Notes under the pieces: model-generated
Told to the model about the DNA's origin: nothing
Database searches by the model: none
What the model saw: the letters and a program-made list of their open reading frames with translations, nothing else
From: a virus
DNA length: 25,310 nt
Strand: one strand, 5' to 3'
Virus record (IMG/VR): IMGVR_UViG_3300030333_003166
Span: 1-25,310 of that record
Part shown: in pieces, positions 4,004 to 10,941 of the stretch
Layout: every line of letters begins with the position of its first letter
Numbering within the stretch: position 1 is the first letter of the stretch
Made by a program: the position numbers and the translations under genes

Positions 4004-5611
4004 ATGTCAAAATTCCTTAAACATGAGCCATGTCCTCGATGTGGCTCTAAGGACAATCTAGCCACCTACAGTGACGGAGGTAAGCATTGCTTTACACCCG
4101 ACTGTGGCTACCATGTATTTTCGGACGGGACTTCGGACATGATGGAAACAAATCCAAAACTCAACATGGAGGGTATTGTAGCGTCCATACCTGACCGTAG
4201 AATTTCACAAAGTACAGTAGCAAAATTCGGTGTTACTGTGGAGTTTGGACCGTCGGGCGAGATAGCTAAACACCACTACCCCTACTATTGTAAAGACACT
4301 GGTGAACTTAAGGGTTCTAAGGTCAGGACAGTTGAGGGGAAGGGTTTCCACTGTACCGGAGTGCTTAATGGTACTGGCTTGTTTGGGCAAAATCGTTGTA
4401 AAGGTAAAGGAAAATACATAACAATCACGGAAGGTGAGCTTGATTGTCTAGCGGTATCGGAAATGTTTGACCGAAAATGGGACGTAGTTAGTCTCAGGTC
4501 GGGTGCTTCTGCCTGTGTTACAGAGGTCAAAAGTTCATTGGAATTTTTGGAAGGATACGACAACGTGGTCCTATGTTTTGATAACGATAAGCCAGGTTTG
4601 GCCGCTGTGGACGCTGTAAAGGATTTATTTAGTCCACAAAAATGTAAGATATGTACTTTACCTATGAAGGACGCAGGTGAAATGTTACAGGCAAACAAGA
4701 TCAAGGAGTTTGTCAACGCATGGTGGTCTGCAAAAGTGTATCAACCGGACGGTATCATATCCGGTGTGGACACTTGGGAGGAGATTGTCAAAGCCAATGA
4801 TGTAAAGTCAATACCTTACCCTTGGAATGGACTCAATGAATATACAAAGGGCTTCCGACTAGGTGAGTTAGTGACCATTACATCAGGTTCAGGGATGGGA
4901 AAGTCCCAGTTAGTCAGGGAACTTGAGTTTTATTTGTTAAATGCAACTCAGGACAACATAGGTGTCATAGCGTTAGAGGAATCAATAGCCAGAACGTCAC
5001 TAGGCATTATGTCGATTGCTGCTGACACCCCGCTTCACTTGGAAGAGGACGTTGACCCCGACACACTAAGGCCATTCTGGGAGCAAACTTTGGGCACTGG
5101 AAGGTACTTTTTGTTTGACCATTGGGGATCAACAGCGGAGGACAACTTACTATCTAGGGTGAGGTACATGGCAAAAGCCCTTGACTGTAAATGGATTGTT
5201 CTTGACCACTTAAGTATAGTTGTGTCTTCTCAAGCAGACATCAATGATGAAAGGAAAGCCATTGACAGCATTATGACTAAACTTAGAACTCTGGTTCAGG
5301 AGTTAGGCATAGGTCTGTTCCTGGTTTCCCATCTCAGGCGTGTAACTGGAAAAGCACATGAGGACGGAGGTAAGGTCAGTTTGTCCGACCTCAGGGGTTC
5401 TCAGGCTATTGCTCAGTTGTCGGACATGGTGATAGGTCTGGAAAGAGATCAACAGGAGGAGGACGAGGAAAAACGTAACACAACCTGTGTGCGTGTCCTG
5501 AAGAATCGGTACGTTGGCATTACTGGACCTGCGGCATTCCTGAAGTACGACAGATTCACCGGAAGAATGTCGGAAGTTGCAAAACCAAAGGAAGCGGAGG
5601 CTGACTTTTGA
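4004..5611 (+). CDS. primase-helicase, T7 gp4-like
   Basis: 535 aa bifunctional replisome motor. Residues 10-34 form a zinc-binding primase domain (C10, C13, C29, C34). A TOPRIM fold follows, with E143 in TEGELD and the DND metal site at 193-195. The helicase domain starts near 285: Walker A GSGMGKS at 295-301, Walker B IVLDH at 398-402, then SHLRR and LRGSQAIAQLSD, typical of DnaB/gp4 motifs. It would unwind the duplex 5' to 3' and make primers for the polymerase at 6354. The end is acidic and terminates in Phe (EAEADF). All signature residues are present. Confidence 0.93.
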   Translation: MSKFLKHEPCPRCGSKDNLATYSDGGKHCFTPDCGYHVFSDGTSDMMETNPKLNMEGIVASIPDRRISQSTVAKFGVTVEFGPSGEIAKHHYPYYCKDTGELKGSKVRTVEGKGFHCTGVLNGTGLFGQNRCKGKGKYITITEGELDCLAVSEMFDRKWDVVSLRSGASACVTEVKSSLEFLEGYDNVVLCFDNDKPGLAAVDAVKDLFSPQKCKICTLPMKDAGEMLQANKIKEFVNAWWSAKVYQPDGIISGVDTWEEIVKANDVKSIPYPWNGLNEYTKGFRLGELVTITSGSGMGKSQLVRELEFYLLNATQDNIGVIALEESIARTSLGIMSIAADTPLHLEEDVDPDTLRPFWEQTLGTGRYFLFDHWGSTAEDNLLSRVRYMAKALDCKWIVLDHLSIVVSSQADINDERKAIDSIMTKLRTLVQELGIGLFLVSHLRRVTGKAHEDGGKVSLSDLRGSQAIAQLSDMVIGLERDQQEEDEEKRNTTCVRVLKNRYVGITGPAAFLKYDRFTGRMSEVAKPKEAEADF

Positions 5612-6354
5612 GGGTTATTTCTTGGTTTAGTTGCGGTGCTGCTAGTGCTTATGCTACTTTTTTAGCTAAAGAAAAATATAGTGGTAACCAGGAAGTTTCT
5701 TTTGAAGCTGTATACTGTAAAGTTTTAGAAGAACATCCAGATAATATGAGGTTTTTGGAGGAATATTCTAAACTTTTTAATATTCCAGTTAAAACTATAG
5801 GAAATGAAAAGTATGATTATTCTATATTTAACGTCTTTAAACAAAGAAGGTTCATTAAAGGACCGTCTGGAGCACCTTGTACTATGGTTTTGAAAAAAGA
5901 CGTTAGAAAAAAATATCAAAAACCGAATGATGTACATGTATTTGGTTACACTTGTGAGGAAGAAGGAAGAATTAACCGTTTTATTGATTCTAATAATGAT
6001 TTAGAAACAGATTTTATTTTGATGGCTAATAAAGCAACAAAAAAAGACTGTTTAGATTTTTTAGCACAATCAAACTTAACTATTCCTACTATGTATAAGT
6101 TAGGCTATAATAATAATAATTGTGTAGGCTGTGTTAAGGGAGGTATGGGTTATTGGAACAAAATACGAAAAGATTTTCCTGATGTATTTCTTAAGATGGC
6201 TAAATTAGAACGAGAATTAAACCATTCCTTAAATAAAGATAAAAATGGAAGTGTGTTTTTAGATGAATTATCGCCAGACAGGGGAAATTTTACTAAGGAC
6301 AGTCCATTATCTTGTGGTTTTACTTGTGAGTGGAAACAAAAGGAACTGTTTTAA
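5608..6354 (+). CDS. PAPS reductase-like (adenine nucleotide alpha-hydrolase) protein
   Basis: 248 aa. The N-terminus VISWFSCGAASA is the modified P-loop of PAPS reductase/ATP-pyrophosphatase-like proteins; phage members are common and mostly uncharacterised. Five cysteines are well placed for chemistry or metal binding: C91 (GAPC), C172/C175 (CVGC) and C236/C240 (CGFTC). True PAPS reduction is not assured; thiolation of nucleic acid or another adenylation reaction is equally possible. It begins at TTG in a TTGA overlap with the helicase, after GGAGG (5596-5600). The DNA is visibly more AT-rich than both neighbours (AAT-rich Asn run at 168-171), suggesting recent acquisition between helicase and polymerase. 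Confidence 0.75.
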   Translation: MRVISWFSCGAASAYATFLAKEKYSGNQEVSFEAVYCKVLEEHPDNMRFLEEYSKLFNIPVKTIGNEKYDYSIFNVFKQRRFIKGPSGAPCTMVLKKDVRKKYQKPNDVHVFGYTCEEEGRINRFIDSNNDLETDFILMANKATKKDCLDFLAQSNLTIPTMYKLGYNNNNCVGCVKGGMGYWNKIRKDFPDVFLKMAKLERELNHSLNKDKNGSVFLDELSPDRGNFTKDSPLSCGFTCEWKQKELF

Positions 6355-8078
6355 TGAGCATTTATCTCGACATTGAAGCAAATGGACTGAATCCCGACAC
6401 TATTTGGTGTGTGGTGACGAAGGACAACTGTAAGGATAGGGAAGGCACAACTATTGTCCATACTAGCCCTGATACCCTCCAGGACGCTCTGAGAGGCCGT
6501 ATGAGCGTAGTTGGACATAACCTCATAGGGTACGACCTCCCTGTGCTAAAATCGCTCTGGGGCGTTTCTGTGGAGCCTGAGAGGGTAATAGACACTTTAG
6601 TGTTATCCAGGTTGTCTAATCCATCCCGTGAAGGAGGACACAGTTTAAGAGCGTGGGGTGAGCGTTTGGGCTTTCCTAAAGGTGATTATAGTGATTGGTC
6701 ACAGTTAACTCAGGAAATGATTGACTATTGCATCCAGGACGTAAAAGTCACGGAGCATACCCACTTTAAGCTGATGACTGAAATGAGTGATTTTTCTCAG
6801 GAAAGCATTGATCTTGAACATAAGGTTCAATTTATCATACAGCAACAGATTCGCAATGGTTGGCTTTTGGATGAGCGTCAGGCATTTGATCTGTTAGCGG
6901 AACTAAAGGAGAAACAATTTGCTTTGGAGGAGGAAGTACATAAAACTTTCAAACCTCTGCCTACTTTTGTTAAACAGGTGAAACCTAAGTACAAGAAGGA
7001 CGGAAACCTGTCAACAGTAGGACTTAAATTTTTGGGTGATAACTGGCAGAACGTTTGCGGTGAGTTTAGCAGGATAGAATACATACCGTTTAACCTAGCC
7101 TCCAGAAAACAGATTGGCATACATTTAAAACGATTTGGTTGGAAACCTGAGACTTTTACGGAAACAGGCCAACCTATTGTGGATGAAGCTACTCTGTCTA
7201 AGGTCAAAGGCATACCGGAAGCCAAAATGATAGCGGAATATATTTTGGTTCAAAAAAGGATTGCTCAAGTTAAATCATGGGTTGATGCAATGGAACATGA
7301 CGGTAGAGTTAGAGGATTTGTTAATACAAACGGAGCAGTAACCGGACGTATGACACACTCTAAACCTAATCTTGCCCAAACACCTGCCAGTTATAGCCCG
7401 TTTGGAAAGGAATGTAGGAGTTGTTGGACTGTTCCTTTAGGACATAAGTTAGTAGGGGTGGACGCATCAGGTTTGGAATTAAGGATGCTTGCACATTATA
7501 TGAACGATCCAGAGTACACCAAGGAGATAGTCAATGGAGACATCCACACAGCTAACCAAAAAGCAGCGGGACTTCCAGATAGAGATTCAGCTAAAACTTT
7601 CATCTATAGTCTCATTTATGGGAGTGGGGATGAAAAACTTGGAAAGCTTGTCGGAGGATGTAGAAGTAGAGGCTCTGAACTTAGACAAAGATTCCTTGCC
7701 GCCACTCCAGCACTCTCTGATTTGCAAAAACGAGTTAGAAGAAAAGGAAGTGACGGAATTATTAGAGGGCTTGACGGAAGATTGCTCCAAGTTAGGTCAG
7801 AGCATTCAAGCCTTAATACTTTACTCCAAGCGGCCGGAGCAATAGTAATGAAACAAGCCTTGATACTTTTGGATAAGTTTGCTAAAGAATGGAACATTAA
7901 CTATAGCTTTGTGGGAAATATACATGACGAAATACAGACTGAAGTTAAAGCGGATCAAGCCGACAAGTTTGGTCACTTAGCTGTGTCATGTATTGAAGCG
8001 GCAGGTTTGCACTTTAACTTAAGATGTCCACTAACAGGGGAATATCATGTCGGAAATAACTGGTCTGAAACACACTAA
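6354..8078 (+). CDS. DNA polymerase, family A, T7-like with 3'-5' exonuclease
   Basis: 574 aa. ATG at 6354 overlaps the upstream TAA and follows AAGGAA; an earlier in-frame ATG at 6330 lacks a site and lies inside the preceding gene. The exonuclease has DIE (D6, E8), GHNLIGYD (D61) and a late YCIQD. The polymerase has motif A VGVDASGLELRM (D370), motif B AKTFIYSLIYG (K414, Y418, Y422) and motif C HDE at 524-526. Position 418, equivalent to E. coli Phe762, is Tyr, as in T7 polymerase. Size is shorter than T7 gp5, so the thioredoxin-binding loop may be small or absent. The last 13 codons are duplicated downstream of the methyltransferase. Confidence 0.93.
   Translation: MSIYLDIEANGLNPDTIWCVVTKDNCKDREGTTIVHTSPDTLQDALRGRMSVVGHNLIGYDLPVLKSLWGVSVEPERVIDTLVLSRLSNPSREGGHSLRAWGERLGFPKGDYSDWSQLTQEMIDYCIQDVKVTEHTHFKLMTEMSDFSQESIDLEHKVQFIIQQQIRNGWLLDERQAFDLLAELKEKQFALEEEVHKTFKPLPTFVKQVKPKYKKDGNLSTVGLKFLGDNWQNVCGEFSRIEYIPFNLASRKQIGIHLKRFGWKPETFTETGQPIVDEATLSKVKGIPEAKMIAEYILVQKRIAQVKSWVDAMEHDGRVRGFVNTNGAVTGRMTHSKPNLAQTPASYSPFGKECRSCWTVPLGHKLVGVDASGLELRMLAHYMNDPEYTKEIVNGDIHTANQKAAGLPDRDSAKTFIYSLIYGSGDEKLGKLVGGCRSRGSELRQRFLAATPALSDLQKRVRRKGSDGIIRGLDGRLLQVRSEHSSLNTLLQAAGAIVMKQALILLDKFAKEWNINYSFVGNIHDEIQTEVKADQADKFGHLAVSCIEAAGLHFNLRCPLTGEYHVGNNWSETH
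7534..7845 (+). other. nested +1-frame ORF inside polA with a good Shine-Dalgarno, probably not a gene
   Basis: 103 codons in +1 relative to polA, preceded by AAGGAG (7521-7526) at seven bases. The peptide is Lys/Glu/Leu-rich and matches nothing I recognise. AAGGAG here also encodes the conserved Lys-Glu of the polymerase, so chance is the simpler explanation. It is recorded as a control for the nested ORF at 8249. Confidence 0.15.
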
Positions 8079-8079
8079 A
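8036..8079 (+). repeat. 44-bp direct repeat, left copy (3' end of polA)
   Basis: Matches 9002-9045 at 43 of 44 positions, with 40 identical bases from 8040 to 8079. In the polymerase frame it encodes the last residues GEYHVGNNWSETH and the stop; in the next frame it opens MSEITGLKHTK of the methyltransferase. The two copies bracket that gene. Confidence 0.9.
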
Positions 8080-9003
8080 ATGAAGCATGTAGATGTTTTT
8101 AGTGGTATAGGCGGATTCCCGCTAGGCTTTGAGTGGGTAGGACTTAGCGAACCATCCATGTTTTGTGAGATTGAACCTTGGTGTAGACAAGTATTGAGAA
8201 AGCACTGGCCTACTGTACCTATAACAAATGACGTAAAGGAGTTAGCTAATGACCCAAGAAACCTTGTTCCCGACTGCGACATCATCACAGGAGGATACCC
8301 CTGTCAGCCGTTCAGTGTCGCAGGAAATCAAAAAGCGCATGAAGATGACAGACACCTCTGGCCGTACCTGTATCAAATTATTGCATGCAAAAGACCCACT
8401 TATGCAGTTCTCGAAAATGTTTATGGTCACATTGGATTGGGCCTCGACTCGGTGCTTCTTGACTTGGAAGCCGAAGGCTACTCCACAAGGACGTTTGTTG
8501 TTCCAGCTTGCTCCGTCAATGCTCCCCACAGAAGAGATAGATTGTGGATTGTGGCCTACTCCAACAGCAAGGGATTGGAAGGGTGGAAGGAAGCCAGAGA
8601 CTCTGAAGGCCAAGGGCAGACCTATAACGAACAGTCTACCAGATGCAGTGAGAGGAGAACTGTGGCCTACTCCAAGAAGCTCAAAGATCATGAACATGAC
8701 AATGGAGAGAGCACTCAACAGGATAGAAAACACAGGGTATCACAGCAACCTGGAGGAGAAGGTAGCCTTGGAGGAACAGAAGATGTGGCCGACTCCAAGA
8801 GCATCAACCAACGGACACGGAGAGGAGAGGGGAACTACCGAATCCGAATGGAATCGTGGGAGTCTGAACCCAACGTGGGTCGAGTGGCTAATGGGATACC
8901 CAGAAGGGTGGACAGACTTAGAGGATTAGGGAATGCGATTGTTCCGCAGATAGCTATGCAAATTGGGTTAACGATAAAGGAAATGGAAGCACAGCAAACA
9001 TAG
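8047..9003 (+). CDS. DNA (cytosine-5) methyltransferase
   Basis: 318 aa from ATG 8047 (an alternative ATG at 8080 lacks a ribosome binding site). All core motifs are present: I (DVFSGIGGFPLGFE), IV with catalytic C86 (GGYPCQPFS), VI (ENV, E123), VIII (RRDRLWIVA), and IX-X (RVDRLRGLGNAIVPQIA). It would transfer methyl groups from S-adenosylmethionine to cytosine. The target-recognition stretch between VIII and IX is built from three spaced copies of VA(Y/D)S and is rich in Gly, Arg and Gln. A second ORF lies wholly inside it in the +1 frame. No restriction enzyme is obvious, so protection of phage DNA from host restriction is the likely role. Confidence 0.9.
   Translation: MSEITGLKHTKMKHVDVFSGIGGFPLGFEWVGLSEPSMFCEIEPWCRQVLRKHWPTVPITNDVKELANDPRNLVPDCDIITGGYPCQPFSVAGNQKAHEDDRHLWPYLYQIIACKRPTYAVLENVYGHIGLGLDSVLLDLEAEGYSTRTFVVPACSVNAPHRRDRLWIVAYSNSKGLEGWKEARDSEGQGQTYNEQSTRCSERRTVAYSKKLKDHEHDNGESTQQDRKHRVSQQPGGEGSLGGTEDVADSKSINQRTRRGEGNYRIRMESWESEPNVGRVANGIPRRVDRLRGLGNAIVPQIAMQIGLTIKEMEAQQT
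8249..8929 (+). CDS. nested +1-frame ORF inside the methyltransferase gene (226 aa)
   Basis: It lies entirely within the methyltransferase gene but in the next frame. AAAGGAG (8235-8241) lies seven bases before its ATG, an optimal ribosome binding site. The product has a pattern I recognise from many database proteins associated with C5 methyltransferases: LTWKPKATPQGRLLFQL, three WPTP(T/R) motifs, and a C-terminal SLNPTWVEWLMGYPEGWTD. WPTP is the shifted reading of VAYS in the methyltransferase. Thus either both frames encode proteins or the apparent family is a frame shadow of conserved methyltransferase DNA. Function unknown. Confidence 0.5.
   Translation: MTQETLFPTATSSQEDTPVSRSVSQEIKKRMKMTDTSGRTCIKLLHAKDPLMQFSKMFMVTLDWASTRCFLTWKPKATPQGRLLFQLAPSMLPTEEIDCGLWPTPTARDWKGGRKPETLKAKGRPITNSLPDAVRGELWPTPRSSKIMNMTMERALNRIENTGYHSNLEEKVALEEQKMWPTPRASTNGHGEERGTTESEWNRGSLNPTWVEWLMGYPEGWTDLED
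8551..8798 (+). repeat. three 14-base direct repeats in the target-recognition region
   Basis: GTGGCCTACTCCAA occurs at 8551-8564 and 8662-8675, and with one change at 8785-8798. Start-to-start spacings of 111 and 123 bases keep both reading frames: VAYS or VADS in the methyltransferase, WPTP in the nested ORF. Confidence 0.8.
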
Positions 9004-9045
9004 GAGAATATCATGTCGGAAATAACTGGTCTGAAACACACTAAA
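9002..9045 (+). repeat. 44-bp direct repeat, right copy (start of the nuclease gene)
   Basis: Right copy of the sequence at 8036-8079. Here it supplies AGGAG, the ATG at 9013 and the first eleven codons of the nuclease gene. The single mismatch (A for G at 9005) improves the Shine-Dalgarno. Confidence 0.9.
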
Positions 9046-9369
9046 CTTACTAATGCTGAAATGTCAAGCAACCGTAAAGGAGATTTTGCAGAACTCTATG
9101 CAGTAACTTGGTTATGGGACCAAGGGTATGAAGCATTCAGGAACTATGGCAGCGATGGTCCTGTGGACATTATTGTCTGGAGTAGAAAAACAGGGGAGTT
9201 TATATTAGTGGACGTTAAAACCGGAAAGCCAAAATATAGGACAAAGACGGACGTTAACCCTACTGACCTTCCTGGACAAAGAACTGAAGAACAAAAAAAA
9301 CTAGGGGTTCGACGATTAGGTTTTAACCCTGTCACTAGAAAATGTTGGTGGGTGGAGCATAAAGAATGA
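9013..9369 (+). CDS. PD-(D/E)XK family nuclease (118 aa)
   Basis: The segment GDFAELYAVTWLWDQGYEAF...GPVDIIVW...FILVDVKTG carries the PD-(D/E)XK core: E27, D52, D67 and K69 (the acidic-x-Lys as DVK). Such small proteins act as Holliday-junction or restriction-type nucleases. AGGAG (9002-9006) favours ATG 9013, which adds MSEITGLKHTK from the duplicated polA end; a shorter start at 9061 (MSSNRKGDF) matches where relatives begin and may be the ancestral one. It overlaps the next gene by ATGA. Confidence 0.75.
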   Translation: MSEITGLKHTKLTNAEMSSNRKGDFAELYAVTWLWDQGYEAFRNYGSDGPVDIIVWSRKTGEFILVDVKTGKPKYRTKTDVNPTDLPGQRTEEQKKLGVRRLGFNPVTRKCWWVEHKE

Positions 9370-10238
9370 AAACCATAAATACATTGGTTCAGGACATCTA
9401 TAAATTGATGATGTCTAAACGTGTACCACAGGACGTTGACGCTGAACAAGTGATTGAGGAGTTTGGTGAAAACGTAAAAAAACTAATGCGTAAGGAATTT
9501 GTCAACAGGGATTACACTAGGTCAGGACTTAGATTATCCTCCAGCGGCAAAGGGTTACGTTATTTGTGGAATACTATTAACAGGGTTCCTAAAGAACGTA
9601 TATTACCTCATACATTAGTTAAATTCATGTACGGTCATTTGATTGAGGAAATGTTATTATGTTTTGTCAAGTTGTCAGGACATAAGGTTGAAGGAGAACA
9701 GAAAGTTTGTGAAGTAGCTGGAGTCAAAGGACACATGGACTGTCGCATTGACGGTACATTGGTTGACGTTAAGTCCACAAGTACCTATGGATTCAAAAAA
9801 TTCAGGGACGGTTCACTGGCTATGGACGATCCTTTTGGTTATGTGGCACAACTTAAAGCATACGCCCATTCAGAAGGTGACACCAAGATAGCTTGGTTAG
9901 CTATGGACAAACAGAACGGACATTTGGAGGTACTTCAATACGACCTGGAGGACACCCAAGCTCCAGTACATAAATACATGGATTATGATATAGAAGAAAG
10001 AATGGAAACAATTAAGAAAGCTGTGGAACAGGAGGAAGCACCGGAGCATTGCCATGAATTGATACCTGATGGTTCTTCAGGCAATATGAAACTTAGTTCC
10101 GGTTGTTCCTACTGTCAGTTTAAGCAGTCATGTTGGCCTGGTTTAAGGGCTTTTAAGTATTCAACAGGTCCAAGATTTTTAGGAGTGGTAAAGAATGAGC
10201 CGAAAGTACCGGAAATCCAATTACAGGAAGTTGCGTAA
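9366..10238 (+). CDS. Cas4/AddB-like Fe-S PD-(D/E)XK exonuclease
   Basis: 290 aa. The nuclease core shows GHMD (D125), VDVKS (D134, K136) and QLKAY (Q162), the RecB-family exonuclease pattern. The C-terminus has C247-x2-C250-x5-C256, the spacing of the cluster-binding cysteines in Cas4, AddB and Dna2; the fourth ligand may be C229 (just upstream) rather than the usual N-terminal cysteine. In marine podoviruses proteins of this type occupy the place of T7 gp6 and are thought to degrade host DNA and process ends. It overlaps neighbours on both sides (ATGA upstream, 44 bases with the resolvase downstream), so all three nucleases would be co-translated. Confidence 0.85.
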   Translation: MKTINTLVQDIYKLMMSKRVPQDVDAEQVIEEFGENVKKLMRKEFVNRDYTRSGLRLSSSGKGLRYLWNTINRVPKERILPHTLVKFMYGHLIEEMLLCFVKLSGHKVEGEQKVCEVAGVKGHMDCRIDGTLVDVKSTSTYGFKKFRDGSLAMDDPFGYVAQLKAYAHSEGDTKIAWLAMDKQNGHLEVLQYDLEDTQAPVHKYMDYDIEERMETIKKAVEQEEAPEHCHELIPDGSSGNMKLSSGCSYCQFKQSCWPGLRAFKYSTGPRFLGVVKNEPKVPEIQLQEVA

Positions 10239-10593
10239 CGTGTATCGTTCCGGACTTGAGAAAACATTTGCAACAGTAGTGCCTAAAGGGGAGTTTACCT
10301 ATGAACCTTTTGATGTACCTTATACGGTTTATCGTAAGTATAAACCTGATTTTGTACATAAAACTGGCATTATGATTGAATGTAAAGGTTATTTTAGGGC
10401 AGGTGATACACTTAAGTACAAATCCATCAGGGACACGGTGGACGCTGAACTGATATTTGTACTAAGTGATCCAAACAAGAAAGTAAGAAAAGGATCTAAG
10501 ATGACAATGGCTCAATGGTGTGAAAAGGAGAAGTTCAAATATTTCTCCGTTAGTGAGGTGGAGGAGTTGATGAATTATGTACACACTAGATGA
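10195..10593 (+). CDS. Holliday-junction resolvase, T7 endonuclease I-like
   Basis: 132 aa. RSGLEKTF...YKPDF...IMIECKGYF matches the T7 gp3 catalytic layout: E22, D52 and E62-x-K64. T7 endonuclease I resolves branched DNA before packaging and helps break host DNA. The N-terminus is basic, as in the T7 enzyme. AGGAG about ten bases upstream sets the start within the exonuclease gene (44-base overlap). Confidence 0.9.
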   Translation: MSRKYRKSNYRKLRNVYRSGLEKTFATVVPKGEFTYEPFDVPYTVYRKYKPDFVHKTGIMIECKGYFRAGDTLKYKSIRDTVDAELIFVLSDPNKKVRKGSKMTMAQWCEKEKFKYFSVSEVEELMNYVHTR

Positions 10594-10744
10594 ATTAAGA
10601 GAAAAACTGTTGACTAGATACGAAATAGATGATATAATAGAGTTATTAGATATTAATTCTGAAGAGTTAGTTGACAGATTTGAAGATAAAGTAATTAACC
10701 GTATTGAAAAAATACAACGGGAAATAGAGGAGATGGAAGCATGA
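10577..10744 (+). CDS. hypothetical acidic helical protein (55 aa)
   Basis: Below common length cut-offs. ATG at 10577, ten bases after GAGGAG in the resolvase gene. The product (MYTLDELREKLLTRYEIDDI...) has two amphipathic helices, with YEIDDIIELLDI resembling small helical proteins frequent in marine phage replication clusters. It ends in an ATGA overlap with the next ORF. Function unknown. Confidence 0.6.
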   Translation: MYTLDELREKLLTRYEIDDIIELLDINSEELVDRFEDKVINRIEKIQREIEEMEA

Positions 10745-10842
10745 ATGATGAAGACGATATTGATGTATGTATCCAGGATTTTGATGAATTAGTGGACGTA
10801 GAAACATTACCCGACAAGTACCAGAACGGATATTGGGAGTAG
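10741..10842 (+). CDS. acidic micro-ORF (33 aa)
   Basis: Starts in an ATGA overlap and is preceded by GAGGAG. The product is very acidic (MNDEDDIDVC...) and ends in NGYWE. No family. The coupled start and tight packing support translation; the small size keeps confidence moderate. Confidence 0.45.
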   Translation: MNDEDDIDVCIQDFDELVDVETLPDKYQNGYWE

Positions 10843-10845
10843 ACT

Positions 10846-10941
10846 ATGAAATTTCATAATAAAATGGCGTTGGGTATAATAATTGTTATGATATGTTTAT
10901 GGTATTTGTCCTTGATGGACTATAGTAGTAAAGTCTTATGA
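10846..10941 (+). CDS. single-pass membrane microprotein (31 aa)
   Basis: ATG at 10846 opens MKFHNKMALGIIIVMICLWY..., a basic N-terminus followed by a hydrophobic segment of about 17 residues, then a polar tail. GGAG at 10836-10839 precedes it, and it ends in an ATGA overlap with the DUF3310 gene. Function unknown. A TATAAT at 10875-10880 lies inside it but has no good -35. Confidence 0.45.
   Translation: MKFHNKMALGIIIVMICLWYLSLMDYSSKVL

Noticed and set aside
4285-4716. 143-codon minus-strand ORF inside the primase-helicase
   Set aside because: It overlaps the TOPRIM domain, is Ser/Pro-rich as expected of a frame shadow and has no ribosome binding site context.
8242-8733. Minus-strand ORF of 163 codons over the methyltransferase
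   Set aside because: No ribosome binding site or known motif; the open frame is explained by the two overlapping plus-strand frames.
10862-10885. TATAAT inside the 31-aa membrane micro-ORF as a promoter
   Set aside because: The best -35 at 17 bases is TTTCAT and there is no TGn extension, so support is weak.
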